Source: Novosphingobium sp.
GTDB taxonomy: Bacteria > Pseudomonadota > Alphaproteobacteria > Sphingomonadales > Sphingomonadaceae
Reading direction: 5' to 3'
Assembly: GCA_009885425.1 (NCBI GenBank)
Contig: VFKS01000175.1
Coordinates: forward strand, 1-6,818
DNA: 6,818 bases
Shown piece after piece: positions 1 through 4,649 of the stretch; the first letter of the stretch is position 1; the number at the start of each line of letters is the position of its first letter. Under the pieces are notes generated by a model. It ran no database searches and was not told the DNA's origin. It saw only the letters and a list, made by a program, of their open reading frames with translations. A program made the translations under genes and the position numbers.

Positions 1-360
1 CAGCGCCTGCGTCAGCGCAATCGGGGCCAGCAGATCGACGCCGATGACCCGTTCATAGACCGAATAATCGGTTTCCTGCGCCAGACTACGCTGCGAAATT
101 CCGGCGTTATTGACCAGCAGATCGATCCCGCCGGACCAGTTCCAAGCCTGCTCCACCGCCGGAGCGATTGCGGCATTGTCAGTCGTTTCAAACGGCAGAA
201 TCAGCACATCGCCGCAGTCCGCCGCAACTTCGGCGAGTGCAGCTTCGTTTCGCCCCGACAGCACCAATCGTGCGCCTTGCTTTGCCAAAGCTCGCGCCAT
301 CGCCGCGCCAATTCCCGAAGATGCGCCCGTGATCCAAGCGGTTTGTCCTGCAAAAGTCAT
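1..360 (-). CDS. Short-chain dehydrogenase/reductase, N-terminal part (runs off the window)
   Basis: The first 120 codons of an NAD(P)-dependent oxidoreductase with a Rossmann fold; the rest lies beyond the left edge. Visible motifs are the cofactor-binding TGASSGIG at residues 11-18, an SGRN segment at 35-38 whose Arg suggests NADP(H) preference, and the structural NNAG at 84-87 followed by ISQRSL. The NNAG-ISQRSL run with a later VDLLAPIALTQ resembles the DHRS7/11beta-HSD-like branch of classical SDRs. The catalytic Ser-Tyr-Lys residues would lie outside the window, so substrate and activity cannot be judged. The ATG at 358-360 has a good GGGAGAG ribosome binding site that overlaps the bolA stop codon region. 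The gene begins 9 bases after bolA, so the two are probably cotranscribed and translationally coupled. Confidence 0.9.
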   Translation of the reverse strand, partial: MTFAGQTAWITGASSGIGAAMARALAKQGARLVLSGRNEAALAEVAADCGDVLILPFETTDNAAIAPAVEQAWNWSGGIDLLVNNAGISQRSLAQETDYSVYERVIGVDLLAPIALTQAL

Positions 361-369
361 GATCTCTCC

Positions 370-642
370 CTATTCCCCCGGCGCCCGTGCCTTGACCGCA
401 AGCGCATGGACGCGCCCGCCCGGAATGTCACCCAGCGCGGCATTGACCAAGCGTTGGCGTTGCAATCTTGAGACCCCGACAAAGGCAGCGCTTTCGATCT
501 CCACCGTGAAGTGCGACGCGCCCGAGCCGTCATCCCCGCTGTGTCCGCTGTGCTTGGCGCTGTCGTTTATCACGGCCAGGCGTGTGGGGGCGAAGGCGGC
601 GGTCAGCAGGGCTTCGATTTCGGCTGCAACAGGTGTGGTCAT
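370..642 (-). CDS. bolA: BolA family protein
   Basis: A 90-residue BolA/IbaG-type protein of normal family length. It has a class-II KH-like fold and typically pairs with a monothiol glutaredoxin, sharing a [2Fe-2S] cluster in iron sensing or cluster delivery in the cytoplasm. The sequence shows INDSAKHSGH at residues 25-34, SHFTVEI at 43-49, the helix segment SRLQRQRLV at 58-66, and the C-terminal HAL at 79-81 whose His is the usual cluster ligand. The helix commonly reads RHR; here it is RQR (Gln63), a modest substitution. The start ATG has AGAAGGA about 6 bases upstream. It is followed after 9 bases by the SDR gene and diverges from the J-domain gene across 38 bases, an arrangement seen in many alphaproteobacteria. 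The exact physiological role here is inferred only. Confidence 0.93.
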   Translation of the reverse strand: MTTPVAAEIEALLTAAFAPTRLAVINDSAKHSGHSGDDGSGASHFTVEIESAAFVGVSRLQRQRLVNAALGDIPGGRVHALAVKARAPGE

Positions 643-680
643 GGCTTTCCTTCTAACCGAACAATTGCCATGGGGAAGGG

Positions 681-1259
681 GTGAAGAACGATCGATTTCA
701 TGGACGGGTCGGTGACCAGCGGCGGCTATGCGATTGGCCGGGGTGCGACGAGCCGGGCGAATTCCGCGCGCCCGGGCCGCGCGGGCCCAGTTTTGACGGG
801 CCGGGGGATTACCGCTGGTTCTGCCTCGATCACGTCCGCCAGTTCAACGCCGGTTATGACTGGTTCGACGGCATGAACGCCGAAGAGATCATGGCCGCGC
901 AGCATCCGATCCACGGTTGGGACCGCCAGACCCGGGCCTTTTCGCCCACCGCCGGGATCGATCAGGCCCCGCGCTGGGCCGATTTTTCCGATCCGCTGGA
1001 AGCTATTGCGAAGCGCGCGCGGGCCAAAATGCCCAGCCAGCGCAGCGATGGCCGCGCCGTGACTCCGGAAGAACGCCGCGCGCTCGATGTGCTCGGCCTC
1101 GGCCTCGATTCGACCCGCCACGATTTGCGCAGCCGCTATTCACAACTGGTCCGTAAGTACCATCCCGATCGCAACGGCGGCGACCGCAGCTTTGAAACGC
1201 GGTTGCAGGCGGCGGTCGAAGCCTATCAGTTGCTGCGCCGCGCGGCGGCGTTTGCCTGA
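681..1259 (+). CDS. J-domain (DnaJ-type) co-chaperone with N-terminal Cys/His cluster
   Basis: A 192-residue protein with the J domain at the C-terminus (about residues 130-190) instead of the N-terminus as in classical DnaJ. The HPD tripeptide that stimulates Hsp70/DnaK ATPase is at 161-163, in YHPDRNGGD, preceded by a basic helix II (RSRYSQLVRKY). The N-terminal half carries FHGRV, then Cys17-x4-Cys22 and later Cys48-x2-His51, spacing that could bind a metal, followed by a Trp/Tyr-rich part. There are no G/F, zinc-finger or CTD regions of DnaJ. The start is GTG at 681 with a GGGGA purine run 4 bases upstream; it is the only start codon between the in-frame stop at 654-656 and the conserved FHGRV segment. 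Genes of this type often sit beside bolA and cobS in alphaproteobacteria. The Hsp70 partner and client are unknown. Confidence 0.88.
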   Translation: MKNDRFHGRVGDQRRLCDWPGCDEPGEFRAPGPRGPSFDGPGDYRWFCLDHVRQFNAGYDWFDGMNAEEIMAAQHPIHGWDRQTRAFSPTAGIDQAPRWADFSDPLEAIAKRARAKMPSQRSDGRAVTPEERRALDVLGLGLDSTRHDLRSRYSQLVRKYHPDRNGGDRSFETRLQAAVEAYQLLRRAAAFA

Positions 1260-1269
1260 TCGCTCAGGC
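1254..1269. terminator. Small hairpin made of the two convergent stop codons (possible weak bidirectional terminator)
   Basis: GCCTGA, loop TCGC, TCAGGC: a perfect 6-bp stem with a tetraloop between the J-domain gene and the SRPBCC gene. The plus-strand TGA (1257-1259) and the minus-strand TGA (1264-1266) are both in the stem. Only two or three T/A bases follow on either side, so a classical intrinsic terminator is poorly supported; the position between two convergent genes is the main argument. Confidence 0.35.
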
Positions 1270-1701
1270 TTCGCACAGATCCTTGAGCTGGTCAGCGCAG
1301 ACCCCCCAGCCTTCGACAAAGCCCATTTCGAGGTGGTGCGCCTTGCTTTCGGCGGTCCAGTGGCGGGCGCGGGCGGTGTAGCGGGTACCGTCACCTTCAG
1401 CCTCAATCTCCCAGATGCCCAGCATGAACGGGCCGGACGGTTCCAGATCGCCGACAATCGCATCGGTGATCGCAAAGCGGCTACCCTCGTCCCAAGCGAG
1501 CATGTGGCCGGGGTGCTTGTTCACTTCGCCATCGGGACCAAACATCGTCGCTTCGGTCTGGCAGCCAGGCTGACGCGCGCCCCAAAGCACTTCGGCGCGC
1601 CACGGCTTGGGGCACCACCATTCGTTGGTGCGGTTGACCATCACGTCCCAGACCTTGGCAGGCGAAGCGGCAATCAGGCGGGTAACGGCGAGTTCGTGCA
1701 T
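1264..1701 (-). CDS. SRPBCC / AHSA1-like domain protein
   Basis: A 145-residue single-domain protein of the START/Bet v1-like SRPBCC superfamily, AHSA1-like group. These form a helix-grip cavity for hydrophobic ligands; the ligand here is unknown. Evidence is the N-terminal beta strand and helix (TRLIAASPAKVWDVM, residues 7-21), a W-rich loop (NEWWCPKPW, 26-34), the hydrophobic strands ending in GTRYTARARHW (104-114), and the amphipathic C-terminal helix with FVEGWGVCADQLKDL (127-141), a typical AHSA1 ending. No signal peptide or membrane segment is seen. The ATG at 1699-1701 has AAGGA 7 bases upstream. It is the last gene of the minus-strand module, 124 bases after the GFA-like gene, and ends 4 bases from the convergent J-domain gene. 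Full length and apparently intact. Confidence 0.82.
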   Translation of the reverse strand: MHELAVTRLIAASPAKVWDVMVNRTNEWWCPKPWRAEVLWGARQPGCQTEATMFGPDGEVNKHPGHMLAWDEGSRFAITDAIVGDLEPSGPFMLGIWEIEAEGDGTRYTARARHWTAESKAHHLEMGFVEGWGVCADQLKDLCEA

Positions 1702-1716
1702 TGGGATGTCCTTGGG

Positions 1717-1815
1717 TTAGTCACATTCGGGCGCGCCGAGCGGGCAGAAGTGGCGAAAGCGGGGCGCATCGTCAACACAGCGCTTGACCGGGGGCGGGGC
1801 GAGAAGGATCGCCAA
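1717..1815 (-). CDS. Possible very small ORF in the gap between the GFA-like and SRPBCC genes
   Basis: The 124-base gap holds a minus-strand frame open from a stop at 1840-1842 to TAA at 1717-1719. A TTG at 1813-1815 would give 32 residues with three Cys, ending FCPLGAPECD. A GAGG lies about 9 bases upstream of the TTG, and third positions are rich in G/C as in the neighbours. I recognise no family. A gene remnant or chance opening is as likely as a real peptide gene. Confidence 0.17.
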   Translation of the reverse strand: MAILLAPPPVKRCVDDAPRFRHFCPLGAPECD

Positions 1816-1825
1816 GCGTCTAGCC

Positions 1826-2329
1826 TCAGCGTCCCATTTTCATGTTGAGCCATTGCCGTCCAACTTTCAGAAAGGCTGAAAGTGGAAATTTGCCATGCCG
1901 CGGCGCTGCGTCCGGCCATGGCAAATTGCTCGTGCGAAACCGTGTACACAGCCGCATTTCGATTGCGAGGCCGGGCGGGACCATCCGGTTTATCATGATC
2001 GACTTCCAGAACCGGCCATCGGCGAATGTCAAAAACATCGCCGCGTTGCAGCACGATGCGACCATCCGGCTTGTGGCCGATGCCGGATCAAGACGGTAAG
2101 GTTGGAGCAATTCAGCTCCCCGTGAGATCCGAAAATTGTCATCTCTGATCAGGCACAGGGCAGTTCCCCCATCGGGCTCCGCAACCGGCGGGCCTTGACC
2201 GGCGCGTTCGATATTGCGGGCAGCATTCTGGCAATCATCGCAATAACAGACCGCGCTCAGAAATGGCGCGCCGGTAACCTGACATTCCACCTGGCCACAG
2301 GCACAGCGCGCAAAGGAGAGCTCGCTCAT
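1826..2329 (-). CDS. GFA-like (DUF6151-type) cysteine-rich protein
   Basis: A 167-residue protein related to the GFA/Mss4-like superfamily, whose zinc-binding Cys clusters are visible: Cys9/Cys11 (CACG), Cys16, the CYCDDC block at 28-33, and the Cys93-Cys94 pair followed by NAAMFLTF. GFA means glutathione-dependent formaldehyde-activating, but most members have no proven activity, so zinc binding is the safe prediction and an enzymatic role is not. The middle part (residues 56-90, with GAELLQPYRL) and the C-terminal KFPLSAFLKVG segment fit the DUF6151 subgroup. The ATG at 2327-2329 overlaps the stop codon of the upstream VOC stump as ATGA, with AGAGGA just upstream, so it may be translationally coupled to a broken gene. 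The 3' end of the coding region contains two perfect inverted repeats (1863-1927). Confidence 0.72.
   Translation of the reverse strand: MSELSFARCACGQVECQVTGAPFLSAVCYCDDCQNAARNIERAGQGPPVAEPDGGTALCLIRDDNFRISRGAELLQPYRLDPASATSRMVASCCNAAMFLTFADGRFWKSIMINRMVPPGLAIEMRLCTRFRTSNLPWPDAAPRHGKFPLSAFLKVGRQWLNMKMGR
1863..1883. repeat. Perfect 8-bp inverted repeat, 5-base loop, inside the GFA-like gene
   Basis: ACTTTCAG at 1863-1870 and CTGAAAGT at 1876-1883 are exact reverse complements around AAAGG. In the minus-strand mRNA this hairpin would follow directly after the larger repeat at 1887-1927. It lies in the last 60 bases of the coding region. No T run follows, so an intrinsic terminator is unlikely. 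Confidence 0.7.
1887..1927. repeat. Perfect 11-bp inverted repeat, 19-base spacer, inside the GFA-like gene
   Basis: AATTTGCCATG at 1887-1897 and CATGGCAAATT at 1917-1927 are exact reverse complements. The arms are AT-rich compared with the surrounding DNA, while the spacer is almost all G/C and can itself pair partly. Only 3 bases separate it from the 8-bp repeat at 1863-1883, giving two consecutive hairpins near the end of the gene. Function unknown: mRNA stabilising structure, protein-binding dyad, or remnant of a small mobile repeat. Confidence 0.75.
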
Positions 2330-2487
2330 TGTCCTCTGACCATGAGCACGTCGCCTGTCTGGATCTCGCGATAGTTATCGCTGCCACCATAGGGCCAGCT
2401 GAAAACTGCAACGCAAAATGCCATGGATGCATCGGCCTCTTTGGTCAGCGGTTCATACCAGATGAAATCGCCGTGCTGGTTGGTCAT
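2326..2487 (-). pseudogene. Truncated VOC/glyoxalase-like protein (N-terminal stump)
   Basis: A 53-residue ORF whose start (MTNQHGDFIWYEPLT) matches the beginning of VOC-superfamily proteins, which typically read GDFIWYELLT-(x)DADAAxAFY. Next come EADASMAF, a SW position and NYREIQTGD, which fit the following strand. Full single-domain members have about 120-130 residues and two-domain members about 260, so more than half is missing: the frame ends in TGA that overlaps the ATG of the GFA-like gene. The usual AFYGAVxGW reads AFCVAVFSW here, further suggesting relaxed selection. The missing metal ligands and second beta-alpha-beta3 module make activity unlikely. The ATG at 2485-2487 has AAGGGA upstream and starts 4 bases after the stop of the chimeric ORF, as expected in an operon. 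A functional micro-protein cannot be excluded. Confidence 0.65.
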
Positions 2488-2491
2488 CACT

Positions 2492-2758
2492 CTATCCCTT
2501 CATATTCATTACAGGCGTAAAACCGCCCCAGATCATCCGCTTGCCATCGAACGGCGTCTCGGCAAAAACCGCCCCGGTGTTGGCCGACCAATGCGGCGCC
2601 GTGGTCAGGCCCAGCGCCTCGTTCGAGGCAAAGTGGTGAAAGAATGCCCCCTTGGTCGCACCCGCTTCGCCGCACAGTTGATCGACCGAAGTCGCCGAAT
2701 AGCCATTGGTGCGGATCAGCTTAGCCGCCGCTTCCAGCAGTTTGTCACGGGCGATCAC
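2492..2758 (-). pseudogene. Chimeric ORF: TetR-type DNA-binding domain fused in frame to the C-terminus of a DUF1428-type protein
   Basis: An 88-residue ORF starting with GTG at 2756-2758. Residues 1-50 are a TetR/AcrR N-terminal domain (helix 1 ARDKLLEAAAKLIRTNGYSATSV, abbreviated; recognition region GATKGAFFHHFASNEALG), and HWSANTGAVFA (57-67) still fits the start of a TetR ligand-binding domain. From about residue 69, PFDGKRMIWGGF matches the C-terminal MPFDGKRMIYGGF hallmark of DUF1428 proteins, followed by a short tail. So roughly 120-130 residues of regulator and about 100 of DUF1428 are missing, as after one deletion between neighbouring genes (junction near 2545-2560). Without the TetR dimerisation helices it is unlikely to repress. 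No clear ribosome binding site precedes the GTG, and an in-frame stop lies at 2777-2779. The frame has stayed open, so the fusion may be recent or may still be made. Confidence 0.7.
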
Positions 2759-2798
2759 GGGGCGGGCCGGAGAGGTTTATTCGGGATCATTGATGACA

Positions 2799-2828
2799 TA
2801 CTTACCGACTGGTCGGCATGCATTGCAA
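2799..2828 (-). promoter_or_regulatory. Putative promoter of the minus-strand accessory module
   Basis: Reading on the minus strand, a -35-like TTGCAA (2823-2828) is followed after 18 bases by a -10-like TAAGTA (2799-2804). Transcription would start about 35 bases before the GTG of the chimeric TetR ORF. The spacer is filled by the dyad at 2805-2816, the classic layout of an autorepressed TetR gene. The -10 match is only moderate. Confidence 0.35.
2805..2816. promoter_or_regulatory. TetR-style operator dyad CCGAC-TG-GTCGG
   Basis: A perfect 5-bp inverted repeat (CCGAC / GTCGG, 2-base centre) 47 bases upstream of the chimeric TetR ORF, in the 119-base divergent region shared with the cyclase gene. 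TetR-family regulators commonly bind such short dyads overlapping their own promoter. It sits between the putative -35 and -10 elements. The cognate regulator appears truncated, so the site may be an orphan, or may be read by a relative elsewhere. Confidence 0.45.
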
Positions 2829-2877
2829 AGCCCTATCTGTTAACCCGATCTTTGCCTGAAGAGGTTAGTCGGGAAAA

Positions 2878-4569
2878 ATGCAGGGTCCGATTGGCAGATT
2901 CTGGCTGATCTGGCTGACCGCGCTGTTTGCGCTTGGTCTGGCTGTGCCTGCCGCAGCTGCAGTACCGCTCAAGGCCTGCCTGACCAAACTCGATCCCGCC
3001 GCAAGCAATGCCGAAAGCCTGGTCCGCGAAACCGCGAGCTATGATTGCACGTCCAAGCAGACCAACTTTGGCAGCGGCGATTTCGCAGTCCAACTGCGCT
3101 TTGCGCCGCTGACTTCAAGCCCCGATGATCCGCTGGTCTTCAGCCATTCCAGCGTCTGGCAGGGTTGGCAGCGGGTGATCTTCCACTACGTTGACGGGAC
3201 CACAACTGCGGTTGAGTTCTCGTCGGCCGAAGCGGCAAAGTTCATAGTGATCGGGTCAACCTTTCAGATCGAAGTTCCGCCGCGTGCCGCGCTGCTTGAT
3301 GCGATACACGTTGAAACCCGGGGCAGCGCCAACTGGCGCGGGGTATTGCTGGGCCCGCAACTGCTGAAACGTAGCGAGGCTGCAAAGCACAACAGTTTGT
3401 TGATCGCGCTCTACGCCGGTTTTGCTGGTCTTTCGCTAGCCCTGCTGGCGTATAACCTCGCGCTGTGGCGGGCACTGCGGCACCGGTTCCAGCTATACTA
3501 TTGCATCATGCTGGCGGCGCTGGCGGTCTATACGTTTACCTCATCAGGGGCGGCGATGCTGGCGATGCCGTGGATGGACAACAACGACCGGCTGCGGATC
3601 AACTACCTGCTGCTGATACCCGCCGGGGTGGCCGCGCTGCGGTTCATGATCGACTATTTCGGGCGCGATATTTTTTCAAACGGGCTGCGCCGCGCAATCG
3701 ACTGGCTTTCGGTTCTGATGATCGCCGATTCGGTTGCTTTTGCGATTTTCGCTCCGTGGTTTGGGTCATGGCTGGACGGGATCTATTTCTGGGCTGGCAC
3801 CGTTATGTTGGGGCTGGTCTTCCCGCTCTTGTATCAGGCTTGGCGTGCGCGAGCGCAGCATTTCTGGTTCTTCGTGCTGGCTTGGACTGCGCCGATCATC
3901 GCTTCGCTGTTTCGCGCCGGGCACGCGATGGGGTTGGTTGAATACAACTTCTGGCTCGACAACGGTAACCTGATCGCGCTGTCGATCGAATCGCTGCTCT
4001 CCACCGTGCTGATCGTTGCCCGGCTGCGGGGACTTTCGGTCGAGCGCGATCAGGCCCGCGCCGGGGAGCGTTCCGCGCTGCGGCTGGCCAATTCGGACCC
4101 CTTGACTGGCCTGCTCAATCGCCGGTCCTTCATCGCTCTCGCGGTAGCTCGGGTTCAGCCGCATCGGTTGCTGCTGATCGATCTCGACCACTTCAAGGCG
4201 ATCAATGACAAGCTGGGACACGATACTGGCGATGATGTCTTGCGCCGGGTCGCCAAAACGATCCAGATGATCCGCCCATCCGATAGCCTGGCGGTGCGGC
4301 TGGGCGGCGAGGAGTTTGCGCTGCTGATCCCGATGAGCCGGATTTCGGAATGTCCCCCCGAAATGGTGCTCGAAGCTGTGCGGCGCTGCGAGATGCCGCT
4401 GGATTGGCGGGTTACGGTCAGCCTGGGTCATGCCGAAGGGCGAGTCGATAGCGACGAGGCCTGGCGGCGGCTTTACCGGCTGGCCGACAGCGCGCTCTAC
4501 CGCGCCAAATCCGACGGCCGCGACCGTGCCTGCCGGGCAACTGACTTTACCGAAATCGCCGCAGCTTAA
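2878..4569 (+). CDS. Membrane diguanylate cyclase: 7TM-DISM-like sensor with GGDEF domain
   Basis: A 563-residue protein predicted to make cyclic di-GMP from two GTP. Order of parts: signal peptide (about 1-28, cut after AAA), periplasmic domain (29-170) resembling the 7TMR-DISM extracellular type, seven hydrophobic segments (about 172-197, 205-228, 241-260, 274-297, 301-322, 328-346, 363-384), a short linker, and a GGDEF domain (about 404-555). The cyclase has DPLTGLLNRRSF, LLLIDLDHFKAINDKLGHDTGDD with the metal-binding Asp, the active-site GGEEF at 476-480, and the closing ADSALYRAKSDGRDR. The inhibitory RxxD motif is present as RPSD (466-469) but six instead of five residues before GGEEF. 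No EAL domain. The ATG at 2878 has only a weak GGGA 5 bases upstream; a GAAGAGG lies further off. It stands alone on its strand, divergent from the decayed operon. The signal it senses is unknown. Confidence 0.9.
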   Translation: MQGPIGRFWLIWLTALFALGLAVPAAAAVPLKACLTKLDPAASNAESLVRETASYDCTSKQTNFGSGDFAVQLRFAPLTSSPDDPLVFSHSSVWQGWQRVIFHYVDGTTTAVEFSSAEAAKFIVIGSTFQIEVPPRAALLDAIHVETRGSANWRGVLLGPQLLKRSEAAKHNSLLIALYAGFAGLSLALLAYNLALWRALRHRFQLYYCIMLAALAVYTFTSSGAAMLAMPWMDNNDRLRINYLLLIPAGVAALRFMIDYFGRDIFSNGLRRAIDWLSVLMIADSVAFAIFAPWFGSWLDGIYFWAGTVMLGLVFPLLYQAWRARAQHFWFFVLAWTAPIIASLFRAGHAMGLVEYNFWLDNGNLIALSIESLLSTVLIVARLRGLSVERDQARAGERSALRLANSDPLTGLLNRRSFIALAVARVQPHRLLLIDLDHFKAINDKLGHDTGDDVLRRVAKTIQMIRPSDSLAVRLGGEEFALLIPMSRISECPPEMVLEAVRRCEMPLDWRVTVSLGHAEGRVDSDEAWRRLYRLADSALYRAKSDGRDRACRATDFTEIAAA

Positions 4570-4610
4570 CCGTGCGGTTGAAATTGTCGCCCTAAGGCAC
4601 GCAAAGGCAG

Positions 4611-4637
4611 TTGCAGCCTAGGCCGCGCGCGTATAGG
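4611..4637 (+). promoter_or_regulatory. Weak candidate promoter for cobS
   Basis: In the 80-base gap before cobS, TTGCAG (4611-4616) and TATAGG (4632-4637) resemble -35 and -10 elements, but the 15-base spacer is short and the implied leader would be under 10 bases, clashing with the AGGCGG ribosome binding site at 4635-4640. cobS could instead be read from the upstream cyclase promoter. Confidence 0.2.
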
Positions 4638-4649
4638 CGGTTTTTCGCG

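Noticed and set aside
643..680. Divergent promoters between bolA and the J-domain gene
   Set aside because: The gap is 38 bases and I found no convincing -35/-10 pair on either strand; promoters may lie inside the opposite coding regions.
110..715. A 201-codon plus-strand open frame
   Set aside because: It lies opposite the SDR and BolA genes, both supported by clear motifs, and its own translation is low-complexity Ser/Ala/Pro.
1087..1848. A 253-codon plus-strand open frame
   Set aside because: It overlaps the end of the J-domain gene and lies opposite the SRPBCC gene; no family resemblance.
3766..4431. A 221-codon minus-strand open frame
   Set aside because: Shadow of the GGDEF gene, whose membrane segments and catalytic motifs are clear.
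4568..4579. Dyad AACCG-TG-CGGTT at the end of the cyclase gene as a terminator
   Set aside because: The 2-base centre cannot form a stable hairpin loop and no T run follows.
4611..4649. TTG start extending cobS by 13 residues
   Set aside because: The added Arg-rich residues do not resemble the CobS N-terminus, and the ATG at 4650 has its own ribosome binding site.
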